A stretch of DNA of 8,056 bases, from positions 1 through 8,056 of the forward strand of contig PXYR01000077.1 in assembly GCA_003023665.1 (NCBI GenBank). Reading direction: 5' to 3'. This document shows, piece after piece, positions 1 to 6,503 of the stretch. The notes under the pieces were generated by a model that was given only the letters and a program-made list of their open reading frames with translations, was not told the DNA's origin and did not search any database. Origin of the DNA: Bacteroidota bacterium. Its GTDB lineage: Bacteria > Bacteroidota > Bacteroidia > Flavobacteriales > Schleiferiaceae. The position numbers were made by a program, and so were the translations under genes. The first letter of the stretch is position 1, and each line of letters starts with the position of its first letter.

Positions 1-317
1 TGATGTATTTGATAGAAGAAGAGGGACAAGGCTCCAAGCCAAATAAGGGTGATAGTGTGCAGGTTCATTACGAACTAAAACTTACAAGTGGAGTAGTAGT
101 AGATAGTTCTTTTCAGCGTGGTCAACCTATTTCTATAAATATTGGGGTTGGTCAGGTCATTCCTGGTTGGGATGAAGGAATCATGTTATTGAAGGAAGGC
201 TCAAAAGCTACTCTAGTAGTTCCATCTGACTTAGGGTATGGACCATCAGGAGCAGGAGGGGTAATTCCTCCAAATGCCACTCTGATTTTTAAAGTGCAAT
301 TGGTCAAAGTAGGCTAA
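1..317 (+). CDS. FKBP-type peptidyl-prolyl cis-trans isomerase, C-terminal domain (5' end outside window)
   Basis: Catalyses cis-trans isomerisation of Xaa-Pro bonds and assists protein folding; in Bacteroidota such proteins are often exported, but the N-terminus is not visible, so the location is unknown. A full FKBP domain is seen. Counting from the ATG at base 3, the pocket residues match human FKBP12: Tyr23 (VHY), Asp34 (DSS), Val52-Ile53, Trp56 (PGWDEG), Tyr79 (GYG) and Phe96, with the IPPNATLIF core strand. The FKBP12 Phe36 position is Val33 here and the Phe46 position is Ile43, so the pocket is wider; such changes occur in bacterial FKBPs. The ATG at base 3 is probably internal: the preceding codon ends in TG, which would give the common Leu-Met-Tyr entry to the domain, and there is no room to see a ribosome binding site. 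TAA stop at 315-317, followed by a strong terminator. Family call is firm; full length and partner domains are unknown. Confidence 0.9.
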   Translation, partial: MYLIEEEGQGSKPNKGDSVQVHYELKLTSGVVVDSSFQRGQPISINIGVGQVIPGWDEGIMLLKEGSKATLVVPSDLGYGPSGAGGVIPPNATLIFKVQLVKVG

Positions 318-332
318 GGCAAAAAACTAAAT

Positions 333-365
333 AAAGTCCTCCATGGTTAAATGGGGGACTTTTTT
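333..365. terminator. Bidirectional intrinsic terminator between convergent FKBP and aldehyde dehydrogenase genes
   Basis: A 12-bp stem (333-344 with 351-362, one G-T wobble) encloses the 6-base loop GGTTAA. On the + strand it is followed by a run of T (360-365). On the - strand the A-rich stretch at 321-335 reads as a T-rich tail. It starts 16 bases after the FKBP stop and ends one base before the stop codon of the dehydrogenase, so it suits both converging transcripts. Confidence 0.88.
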
Positions 366-366
366 A

Positions 367-1770
367 CTAGAATAATGTATCAATAAGTTTCTGGACCAGT
401 CTTACTTTCCCTTTTGTGTATGGGGCGCTAAGAACCTTGTTCACGGGCATTCCCCATTGATAGAATACAGCTCTTGTATTACTAAACTCAAGAAAACCGG
501 ATTCACCATTTGTTCTACCCATTCCACTGTGTCCAACACCACCGAAAGGGAGGTAATTATTTGCGACTTGAATTAAAGACATATTTACCGCTGTTGCGCC
601 AGCACGAGTAGTATTTTGAATACGTCTAATATTTTTTTTGTTTCGGCTGTATATGTAAACTACAAGAGGGTGCTCTCTGCTTGAAATTTCTTTTAGCGGT
701 TCCTCTAAATTGTCGTAGGTAAATACAGGAAGTAAAGGGCCAAAAATTTCTTCTCTCATTAAAGCACCTTGTTTTGGTGGGTCTATAATAACGGTGGGTT
801 CAATTTTACGCATTTCTCTTGACCCATTGCCTCCTATGATTAATTCCCCCTGTTCCTTTGAGGCATCGCTCAGCATGGAGTACAGTCGTTCCCAATGATT
901 GTTATTTACGATTTGAACAAAATCTTCACTCTTCATTGGGCTTTCGCCATAGTATTGTTCAATAGTTTCTACAACCCCTTTTTTAAAATCTTCGAGCTTT
1001 CCTTTATGAACATAAACATGGTCTGGTGCGATACAGATTTGACCTGCGTTGGTAAACTTGGCCCAAGCAATGCGTTGGCCGGCGGCATAGGCATTTGCGC
1101 TGTTATCCACAATGGTTGGGCTTTTACCTCCTAGTTCTAGTGTTATAGAAGTTAAATGTTTGCTTGCTGCTTGCATCACAATTTTTCCTACAGCTGTAGA
1201 TCCGGTGAAAAAAATATGTTCAAATCGCAAATCTAAAAGCTGCTTTGCTGTTTCAACTCCCCCTAAGGCTACAAAGGCTTCTTCTTCCGGAAAAATACTT
1301 CCTATTAATTCTGCCATGACTCTTGATGTCTCTGGCGTATGCTCAGAAGGCTTCATTATCACTGTATTTCCCGCTGCAATTGCATTTGTGAGGGGCTGTA
1401 AGGTCAAAAATATTGGATAATTCCAAGGACTAATGATGAGCACATTCCCTTTTGGCTGAACCTCTGTGTAGGATGTGGATCCAAATAACATCAGGGGGGT
1501 CTTCACCTTTTTTTGTCGTGTCCATTGCTTTAAGTTTTTCCTTAGAATCTTAATGTTATCTAATGTTGGAAGTATTTCTGTGAGACGAACTTCAACTTCT
1601 CCTTTGTTGAAATCGGCTTTCATTGCCTGAGTCAATTTTTGTTGCCATTCTCCTTTGAGCGCTTCACGCAATTTTTGCAACTTTTGGAGTCTATAATCTA
1701 GCGGCTTTTTCGCAAGAATTTTTGAAAAATCCCGCTGCTTTTCGATAATCTCAATAAGGTTGTTCATCAT
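367..1770 (-). CDS. Aldehyde dehydrogenase, class 3-like, NAD(P)+-dependent
   Basis: Oxidises aldehydes, probably medium- or long-chain or aromatic, to carboxylic acids in the cytoplasm. At 467 residues it fits the short ALDH3-like branch rather than the ~490-500-residue classes. Seen in order: PWNYP around 115-119 (oxyanion Asn117), Lys140 in MKPSE (cofactor binding), FTGSTAVGK at 188-196 (Rossmann GxTxxG loop), the general base Glu212 in LELGGKSP, the catalytic Cys246 in NAGQIC, and EEIFGP at 340-345 (ribose/nicotinamide contact). A PFGGVGHSGMGR block lies near the C-terminus. The Glu-Cys spacing of 34 matches rat ALDH3A1 (Glu209/Cys243). The start is an ATG-ATG doublet; either codon is possible and no clear Shine-Dalgarno site precedes it. 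It lies 126 bases downstream of xerD on the same strand, with an inverted repeat between, so it may have its own promoter. The substrate cannot be told from sequence. Confidence 0.93.
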   Translation of the reverse strand: MMNNLIEIIEKQRDFSKILAKKPLDYRLQKLQKLREALKGEWQQKLTQAMKADFNKGEVEVRLTEILPTLDNIKILRKNLKQWTRQKKVKTPLMLFGSTSYTEVQPKGNVLIISPWNYPIFLTLQPLTNAIAAGNTVIMKPSEHTPETSRVMAELIGSIFPEEEAFVALGGVETAKQLLDLRFEHIFFTGSTAVGKIVMQAASKHLTSITLELGGKSPTIVDNSANAYAAGQRIAWAKFTNAGQICIAPDHVYVHKGKLEDFKKGVVETIEQYYGESPMKSEDFVQIVNNNHWERLYSMLSDASKEQGELIIGGNGSREMRKIEPTVIIDPPKQGALMREEIFGPLLPVFTYDNLEEPLKEISSREHPLVVYIYSRNKKNIRRIQNTTRAGATAVNMSLIQVANNYLPFGGVGHSGMGRTNGESGFLEFSNTRAVFYQWGMPVNKVLSAPYTKGKVRLVQKLIDTLF

Positions 1771-1785
1771 TTATGGAATTGAATA

Positions 1786-1842
1786 GACTCAAAAGTTTAA
1801 CGTCATATTCGTTCAAGTGTTCTAACGACAAAGGTTTGAGTC
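1786..1842. repeat. Imperfect inverted repeat in the leader of the aldehyde dehydrogenase gene
   Basis: Arms GACTCAAAAGTTT (1786-1798) and AAAGGTTTGAGTC (1830-1842) are complementary at 11 of 13 positions: a perfect 8-bp outer block, two mismatches, then three more pairs. The 31-base spacer has no obvious further pairing. It lies 16 to 72 bases upstream of the dehydrogenase start. It could be an operator for a dimeric regulator or a leader hairpin; chance is not excluded in AT-rich DNA. The 1771-1896 gap as a whole holds no convincing gene. Confidence 0.35.
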
Positions 1843-1874
1843 ATTTAGGATGTGATTATAGATGTAAAGAGCAA

Positions 1875-1883
1875 CAAATGCTA
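1875..1883 (-). promoter_or_regulatory. Weak promoter-like box upstream of aldehyde dehydrogenase
   Basis: On the - strand this reads TAGCATTTG, which is the Bacteroidota -7 consensus TAnnTTTG with one extra spacer base. It is about 105 bases upstream of the dehydrogenase ATG and just past the xerD stop. No TTG-type -33 element is seen at the expected distance, so this is only a candidate. Confidence 0.2.
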
Positions 1884-1896
1884 ATTTATAATTACA

Positions 1897-2790
1897 CTAT
1901 TTCTGATTGTTCAGCGGGTGAAATTCCGCTATTTTATCTCCTAGATGTTTGGCGCTGATGTGTGTGTAAATTTCTGTTGTAGTGATACTTTCGTGCCCAA
2001 GCAATTGTTGAACCACCCTCAAATCTGCGCCACGTTCAATCAAATGAGTAGCAAAGCTATGACGCATAGTATGCGGAGATATATTCTTTTTAATTCCAGC
2101 CAAAGCAGCAAATCGTTTTAGCTTCATAAAAATACTTTGACGTGTTAAACTTCCCCCTCTGTTGCTCAAGAATACAGTATCGCTATCATTAGTTTTGGGT
2201 TTGGTGTTAGGTCGTTCATGTTCGAGATAAAGTTCCAAATACTTAATTGCTTCCTTATGTATGGGCACAAGCCTTTGTTTATTTCCTTTACCTGTAACAA
2301 TGATGTATCCATCTTTGATACGCAATAGAGAAAGTTTTAATTCACAAGCCTCACTGACTCTCAGCCCACATGCATAAAGTAATTCAATGATTGCTTTATC
2401 CCTTGTGCTGAATTGTTCATTCATGGGAATGACGTCAAGGATTCTTTGTACTTCTTTTTCACTGAGCACTACAGGAATTGTACGATTTTGCCTTGGGTTT
2501 TCAAATAGTAGTATTGGGTTTTGTGTAATATGTTTTTCCTCTTGTGCCCAATTGTAAAACCCGCGTAAAGAGCTTAACATTCTACTTTGAGACCTTGCCG
2601 ATTGACCGGTCTTGTGCATATTCGAAAGCAGGGCAGAAATTTCTTCAGGGCCTGATTCTATTGGACTTTTCTTACAGATATCATGAAATTTTTGCAGGTC
2701 ACGTTGATACGCAACGATTGTGTTTTTACTCAGTCCACGCTCAAATTGTAGGTATTCAAAATAGTCAGATGTAAAATCGTTGTCTTTCAC
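1897..2790 (-). CDS. xerD: Site-specific tyrosine recombinase XerD
   Basis: Resolves chromosome dimers at dif together with its partner recombinase and FtsK. At 297 residues it has the usual length. The N-terminal core-binding (SAM-like) domain spans about 8-90, with the family entry FERGLSKNTIVAYQRDL at 16-32. The C-terminal catalytic domain carries the complete set: Arg144 (GLRVSE), Lys168 (TGKGNKQR), His240 and Arg243 (HTMRHSFATHL), His266 (LLGHESITTTEIYTH) and the nucleophile Tyr275. The start is GTG: the codon two upstream is a TAA stop, and the next in-frame Met is residue 58, inside the core-binding domain. No repeats, att sites or phage genes are near, so this is the housekeeping Xer protein and not a mobile integrase. 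It is divergent from aroQ with a 37-base gap. Choice of XerD over XerC rests on the ~298-residue length and overall fit; a XerC-type label is less likely. Confidence 0.93.
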   Translation of the reverse strand: MKDNDFTSDYFEYLQFERGLSKNTIVAYQRDLQKFHDICKKSPIESGPEEISALLSNMHKTGQSARSQSRMLSSLRGFYNWAQEEKHITQNPILLFENPRQNRTIPVVLSEKEVQRILDVIPMNEQFSTRDKAIIELLYACGLRVSEACELKLSLLRIKDGYIIVTGKGNKQRLVPIHKEAIKYLELYLEHERPNTKPKTNDSDTVFLSNRGGSLTRQSIFMKLKRFAALAGIKKNISPHTMRHSFATHLIERGADLRVVQQLLGHESITTTEIYTHISAKHLGDKIAEFHPLNNQK

Positions 2791-2795
2791 TCCTT
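2790..2795 (-). promoter_or_regulatory. Shine-Dalgarno-like AAGGAG overlapping the GTG start of xerD
   Basis: On the - strand AAGGAGTG places a purine-rich box directly against, and one base into, the GTG start, with no spacer. No other in-frame start lies at a normal distance, so the GTG is kept. This spacing is poor for classic initiation and may mean low translation or SD-independent initiation. Confidence 0.35.
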
Positions 2796-2815
2796 AAATT
2801 TCGTTCTTCAAAAGG

Positions 2816-2823
2816 TAACTTCG
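2816..2823 (+). promoter_or_regulatory. Candidate -7 promoter box of aroQ, four bases before ATG
   Basis: TAACTTCG matches the Bacteroidota -7 consensus TAnnTTTG with one mismatch. It is followed by CACT and then the aroQ ATG. The same layout, TATATTTG-CACC-ATG, is found before the GNAT gene at 7463-7477. If used, transcription would begin at or next to the ATG, giving a leaderless or near-leaderless message. No clear -33 TTG is seen within the 37-base divergent gap. Confidence 0.35.
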
Positions 2824-2827
2824 CACT

Positions 2828-3256
2828 ATGCGTATATTAATTCTCAACGGTCCAAATTTAAACTTGCTTGGAAAGCGAGAACCAGATATCTATGGGAATT
2901 CTAATTTTCAGGAATTCTATGAAGAGCTTAGCGCGGTTTATGATGATGTTGCTTCTTTCAATTATCTACAAAGCAATGTCGAAGGCGAATTAATTAATAT
3001 TCTCCAATCAAGTCAGACAGATTATCAAGCCATAATTTTTAATGCAGGAGGATATACGCATACTTCCGTTGCACTAGCCGACTGTATAGCTGCCATTTCT
3101 GTTCCTGTCATAGAGGTACACATTAGTCAACCAGCTGCCAGGGAGGAATTCAGGCATAAAAGTTTGATTGCCGGCAAATGTATTGGAAGTATTAGTGGTT
3201 TTGGTTTAGACTCTTATCGTCTGGCAGTGGAGGCGCTGATCCAAAAAAAGGATTAA
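2828..3256 (+). CDS. aroQ: Type II 3-dehydroquinate dehydratase
   Basis: Cytoplasmic dodecamer-forming enzyme that dehydrates 3-dehydroquinate to 3-dehydroshikimate, the third step of the shikimate pathway to aromatic amino acids and folate. At 142 residues it has the family length. The N-terminal block NGPNLNLLGKREPDIYG (7-23) holds the active-site Asn12, Arg17 and the lid tyrosine Tyr22. NAGGYTHTSVAL (72-83) gives Asn72 and the catalytic His78. EVHIS (96-100) and REEFRHKS (105-112) give His98 and Arg109. Two differences from the textbook consensus: SNHEGE is SNVEGE (49-54), which I recall as common in Bacteroidota, and the stretch after EVHIS is QPAA where Asn-x-x-Ala is usual. All catalytic residues remain. 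It is divergent from xerD and followed after one base by the membrane polymerase/ligase gene, so the two are likely co-transcribed. Confidence 0.95.
   Translation: MRILILNGPNLNLLGKREPDIYGNSNFQEFYEELSAVYDDVASFNYLQSNVEGELINILQSSQTDYQAIIFNAGGYTHTSVALADCIAAISVPVIEVHISQPAAREEFRHKSLIAGKCIGSISGFGLDSYRLAVEALIQKKD
3247..3252 (+). promoter_or_regulatory. Ribosome binding site of the O-antigen ligase-family gene, inside the end of aroQ
   Basis: AAAGGA lies five bases before the ATG at 3258 and overlaps the last codons of aroQ. It is one of the better Shine-Dalgarno sites in the window and supports this start. Together with the one-base gap after the aroQ TAA it points to translational coupling. Confidence 0.55.
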
Positions 3257-3257
3257 T

Positions 3258-4730
3258 ATGTTAAAGAATATTCTTTCATCATTTCAACCGTATATCAAAA
3301 AGGCTTGGATTGTAGGGATATTGGTTCTTTTAGGATTCTATGTTTCTGAGATGATGATTCAAGGATCATTGTTTAAGGCATCACTTCCTGTGCTATTTGT
3401 TTTCCTCCTTGCAATAACGGTTCTATTTCTTAATTATCCCAAGTTATTATACCTGTCGGCATTACTTGTTGGCCATTTTATGGCCTATTTTGGACGAGTT
3501 TATCCCGGTCCAACCTATGGTCTTACAATTGATTTTTTATTGGCTATTGGTTTTGTTGTACTGTTGTCTGGTCGTGCGCAAATCTCTTTTAAGTATATCA
3601 AGAAACCTGAATTTATAGCACTATATATATGGATTCTATACGTCTGTCTTTTAATATTGAATCCAAACGCTCCTGGCCCCATAGCTTGGTTTTATGCGAT
3701 GCGATCGTATTGTCTGTATTTGATTTTAGTACCCATAGTGGTTTGTGGATTTATAACTTCAACTAAGGACATTAAGACGCTTTTCAACATTCTCATTGTA
3801 TTATCAATCTATTGCACATTAATTGCTCTTCGTCAAGAATTTATTGGATTGTATGATTATGAGATGGATTGGTTGAATAGAGGTGCTATGTCAACGCACT
3901 TTGTAAATGGCCGTCTTCGTGAATTCAGCATTTTTACTGATGCATCCAATTACGGCGGTTATTGCGCCTTCATGTGTGTAGCAGCTGCAACCTATGGTTG
4001 TCTGCCCAACAGACTGCCAGGACGTTTCTTTTATTTTGTTATAGCGCTATTTAATTTTTATGGACTAATGTTAAGTGGATCGCGCGGACCAGTTGCCATT
4101 ATTGGGATAGGGGGTATTGTATTTCTAATGATGGCTAGAAGGTCTCGTCTAACGTTTGTCGGGTCTATTGTAGGATTGTTTGCGTTTGTTTTTTTGAAGT
4201 TTACAACACTGCTAAACAGTAATTACAATATCTACCGTCTACGCACCGCATTTGACCCAAATGACGCTTCACTCATGGTGAGAAAGGCTAAAGAAGAAAT
4301 CTTAACAAGATACATGGCGGATAAACCGTTCGGTGGTGGAGTAGGTTCGGCAGGAAACTGGGGAGAACGATTTGCTCCTGGTACCTTTTTGGCAGATACA
4401 CCAACAGATGGGTTATTTTCGAGAATTTGGATGGAGACAGGTATAGTTGGATTAGTTCTCTTTATCGCATTATTAATATTTCTTGTGATACGCATGGGCT
4501 ATCGTCTATGGAGCCTTCCAGAGGGTAGGATAAGACAAATTTTACTTGGGTTTTATGCGGGGTATTGTGGCCTTATACTGTCTAGTTATGTAAACGAAAC
4601 CATGACACAGGTTCCCATGTCTATAATTTGTTATGCCGTTCCGGCGCTCATAATCGTTGCTGAATATTGGTACAAAACAGGAGTGAATATTGAAGACCCA
4701 CCTTCGGCGCCACGCCCACCTTTATATTAA
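3258..4730 (+). CDS. O-antigen ligase / Wzy polymerase family membrane protein
   Basis: Inner-membrane protein of the family (Wzy_C-like) that joins or polymerises lipid-linked glycans on the periplasmic face. It has 490 residues. Hydrophobic segments are seen near 16-34, 40-59, 62-78, 88-104, 118-135, 147-168, 173-192, 233-250, 256-272, 278-293, 298-316, 395-412, 428-443 and 452-470, so roughly 12-14 membrane spans. Family marks: REFSIFTDASNYGG (221-234, like the R-x-S-x-F-x-D-x-N motif), SGSRGP (273-278), a large loop from about 317 to 390 with PFGGGVGS (357-364) and a Thr-Asp-Gly-Leu...Glu-Thr-Gly segment near 383-395, which is the usual conserved tail of the loop. The C-terminus is short and Pro-rich. 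No glycosyltransferases or flippase adjoin it, so whether it ligates O-antigen, polymerises exopolysaccharide or glycosylates proteins is open. It is coupled to aroQ and its last 9 bases overlap the converging phosphatase gene. Confidence 0.85.
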   Translation: MLKNILSSFQPYIKKAWIVGILVLLGFYVSEMMIQGSLFKASLPVLFVFLLAITVLFLNYPKLLYLSALLVGHFMAYFGRVYPGPTYGLTIDFLLAIGFVVLLSGRAQISFKYIKKPEFIALYIWILYVCLLILNPNAPGPIAWFYAMRSYCLYLILVPIVVCGFITSTKDIKTLFNILIVLSIYCTLIALRQEFIGLYDYEMDWLNRGAMSTHFVNGRLREFSIFTDASNYGGYCAFMCVAAATYGCLPNRLPGRFFYFVIALFNFYGLMLSGSRGPVAIIGIGGIVFLMMARRSRLTFVGSIVGLFAFVFLKFTTLLNSNYNIYRLRTAFDPNDASLMVRKAKEEILTRYMADKPFGGGVGSAGNWGERFAPGTFLADTPTDGLFSRIWMETGIVGLVLFIALLIFLVIRMGYRLWSLPEGRIRQILLGFYAGYCGLILSSYVNETMTQVPMSIICYAVPALIIVAEYWYKTGVNIEDPPSAPRPPLY

Positions 4731-5318
4731 CTCACGAACCCTCCTCGCTACAAAAGCAAGTTCTGTTGCAATAAGGGCTAGCGTTTTGTCGTATACATAA
4801 GATTGATTTGGCTCTCCGTCGCTCTTCTTTGGGTCCACAAACATCAAAGAATGACGCTGTTTGGAACCATGCACGACGGGACAAGATTCATTTGCGCTAT
4901 CACAAACCATGACGGCATGATAATTTTCTTGTGCATTGTATTCGTTATCATATTTTTTAGAAAACAAAACAGGCGTAGTATCCTCTTTTTCTAAATTTTC
5001 TATGAATATTTTATATGCTTGTTGATTATATGCATGTATAGGCAGGACCTTGAAACCATGTCTAGAGAAACTTTCGGCTACCTCAGGAAATAAGGCTGTA
5101 CTTTCTGTACCCCCGCTAAATGTCTGAACATTCTTAAGACCGTAGTAGTGAGCAGCCGTTCGGAAGAGCACTTCGCTAAAATGGCTTCGCCGGCTATTGT
5201 GGGTGCAGATAAAATTGACTTTCAAGTCATTTTCCTGTGAAAAGGATTGGGCCATAGCCTCTAAAATAAGCCTTCTATCTTGACTTGGATTTTGATTAAA
5301 AAGTTGATCTATGTTCAT
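4722..5318 (-). CDS. Low-molecular-weight phosphatase family protein, thioredoxin-coupled arsenate reductase (ArsC)-like
   Basis: 198 residues, cytoplasmic. The P-loop CTHNSRRS (38-45) has the CX5R signature, with nucleophile Cys38 and Arg44. VCDSANESCP places Cys139 and Cys146 seven apart, and an Asp-Pro pair follows at 162-163. In Staphylococcus aureus pI258 ArsC the redox triad is Cys10, Cys82 and Cys89 with Asp105; the 7-residue and 16-residue spacings are kept exactly here, while the gap between the first two cysteines is about 29 residues longer. A 33-residue N-terminal extension precedes the domain. This favours an arsenate reductase mechanism, or a redox-controlled phosphatase, over a plain tyrosine phosphatase. 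No arsR, acr3 or arsB is in view. The ATG shares its A with the TAA stop of the yqhD-like gene upstream (TAATG), so the two are very likely translated together. No terminator is seen at the 3' end, which overlaps the convergent membrane protein gene by 9 bases. Confidence 0.82.
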   Translation of the reverse strand: MNIDQLFNQNPSQDRRLILEAMAQSFSQENDLKVNFICTHNSRRSHFSEVLFRTAAHYYGLKNVQTFSGGTESTALFPEVAESFSRHGFKVLPIHAYNQQAYKIFIENLEKEDTTPVLFSKKYDNEYNAQENYHAVMVCDSANESCPVVHGSKQRHSLMFVDPKKSDGEPNQSYVYDKTLALIATELAFVARRVRELI

Positions 5319-6478
5319 TAGATGGCAGCTTCTAAAATTGACTTCACGTCTTTTGAGCGAATGTCTTTATGTTCACCTAAAATAATGGTTCGTTGTTTTT
5401 CCATTGACGTCACACATGATTGTGGGAACGCGCTTGCGTTGTCCACGTCATAATCACTCAATTTTGTGCCAATACCTAGACTTCTAAAGAAATCTTCTGT
5501 TTGATCAATAGCCTGCTCTGCTACTTTCCGGTCATCTCCGGTAAGCCCTAAAACGCGCCGACCGTATTGAGCTAACTTCAATTCTTTCTTCTCCAGTTTA
5601 TACCTGTACATACTGGGCAACACAATGGCTAAAGTTCGCGCGTGGTCAATACCATAAGCGGCGGTGATTTCGTGTCCTATAGCATGTATGGACCAATCTG
5701 TTGGTACCCCTTTTTGGATAATTCCGTTTAAGGCCATATTGCAGCACCACATGAAATTCGCAGCCAGTTCAAAATTTTCAGGGGTGCTCATTACTTCCGG
5801 AGCAATCTCAATGAGCGTGCTCAATATTCCCTCAGAAATTCTGTCTTGTAGCGTGGCGGACGTGGGATAAGTCATGTATTGTTCCATCACATGCGTAAAG
5901 GCATCTACAATTCCGTTGGCCAACTGTCTTTTTGGAAGAGATGCAACCACTGTTGGGTCAGCTATACTAAAAACTGGAAAAAGACCTGGACCACCCATGG
6001 CAAGTTTCTGCCCAGTTTCTTTCCTGGAAATTACTGCGCCGCTGTTCATTTCTGATCCTGTCGCGGGGAGTGTGAGTACCGTGCCAAAAGGCAATCCTAT
6101 TTCAGTCCTCAATCCTTTTTCTAAGATATCCCATGGATGCTCACCTTCGTAAAGCGCCGCGGAGGCTAAGAATTTGGTGCCATCTATAACGCTACCACCA
6201 CCTACCGCGAGCAAGAAATTGATTTCATTTAATTTGATTACTTCAAGAGCTTTACTAAGAGTAGTATATTGAGGATTAGCTTCAATTCCTCCAAATTCAA
6301 TAACATCAAAACTGCTTAATTCGCCAATTACTTGTTCATAGATGCCGTTGTGCTTAATTGACCCGCCGCCGTACAGCAGTAGAATCTTTGAATTAGCTGG
6401 GATTAATCTTGAAAGCTCCTTGTGCTGGTCTTTCCCGAAATATAATTGTGTGGGGATATGAAGGTTGAAATTATTCAT
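5318..6478 (-). CDS. yqhD: NADPH-dependent iron/zinc-type alcohol dehydrogenase, YqhD-like aldehyde reductase
   Basis: Reduces short aldehydes (in E. coli YqhD: acrolein, malondialdehyde, methylglyoxal, butyraldehyde and others) to alcohols with NADPH. At 386 residues it is one shorter than E. coli YqhD, and its N-terminus MNNFNLH...FGK matches closely. Seen: GGGS at 37-40 and GGGSVIDGTK at 93-102 (NADPH binding, typical for the YqhD/BdhA branch), LPATGSE at 137-143, and the four metal ligands Asp192, His196, His265 and His279, each offset by two from Asp194, His198, His267 and His281 of YqhD. The start ATG is preceded by only a weak purine stretch. It lies 45 bases after the GNAT gene on the same strand, with a hairpin between, and overlaps the phosphatase gene by one base. 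No clear promoter box is seen in the 45-base gap. Function as aldehyde scavenger is inferred from the family. Confidence 0.95.
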   Translation of the reverse strand: MNNFNLHIPTQLYFGKDQHKELSRLIPANSKILLLYGGGSIKHNGIYEQVIGELSSFDVIEFGGIEANPQYTTLSKALEVIKLNEINFLLAVGGGSVIDGTKFLASAALYEGEHPWDILEKGLRTEIGLPFGTVLTLPATGSEMNSGAVISRKETGQKLAMGGPGLFPVFSIADPTVVASLPKRQLANGIVDAFTHVMEQYMTYPTSATLQDRISEGILSTLIEIAPEVMSTPENFELAANFMWCCNMALNGIIQKGVPTDWSIHAIGHEITAAYGIDHARTLAIVLPSMYRYKLEKKELKLAQYGRRVLGLTGDDRKVAEQAIDQTEDFFRSLGIGTKLSDYDVDNASAFPQSCVTSMEKQRTIILGEHKDIRSKDVKSILEAAI

Positions 6479-6489
6479 AATTCTCTAAA

Positions 6490-6503
6490 GTTTTATTTAA
6501 AAC
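6490..6503. repeat. AT-rich palindrome in the GNAT-yqhD gap
   Basis: GTTTTA-TT-TAAAAC is a perfect 6-bp inverted repeat with a 2-base centre. It directly abuts the GNAT-side hairpin (6504-6523) and supplies the T-rich tail of that putative terminator on the - strand. It could equally be a regulator site for the yqhD-like gene, 12 bases upstream of its ATG. Confidence 0.35.

Noticed and set aside
1773..1958. 61-codon + strand open frame starting next to the dehydrogenase start
   Set aside because: It overlaps the 3' end of xerD, has no recognisable domain, no ribosome site and no steady codon pattern; it looks like chance in the intergenic gap.
1897..2790. Tyrosine recombinase as a sign of a mobile island or phage
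   Set aside because: The protein fits the housekeeping XerD in length and motifs, it lies beside aroQ, and no att repeats, tRNA gene, excisionase or cargo genes are present.
4232..4495. 87-codon - strand open frame within the O-antigen ligase-family gene
   Set aside because: It is fully antisense to a well-supported gene whose motifs lie in the other strand; it shows no family features.
5664..6152. Two + strand open frames antisense to the yqhD-like gene (68 and 92 codons)
   Set aside because: They run antisense to highly conserved metal- and NADPH-binding regions of the real gene and have low-complexity, unpatterned translations.
4722..6478. Arsenic resistance operon
   Set aside because: Only the ArsC-like gene is present; no arsR, acr3, arsB or other ars gene is in the window, and the partner is an aldehyde reductase.
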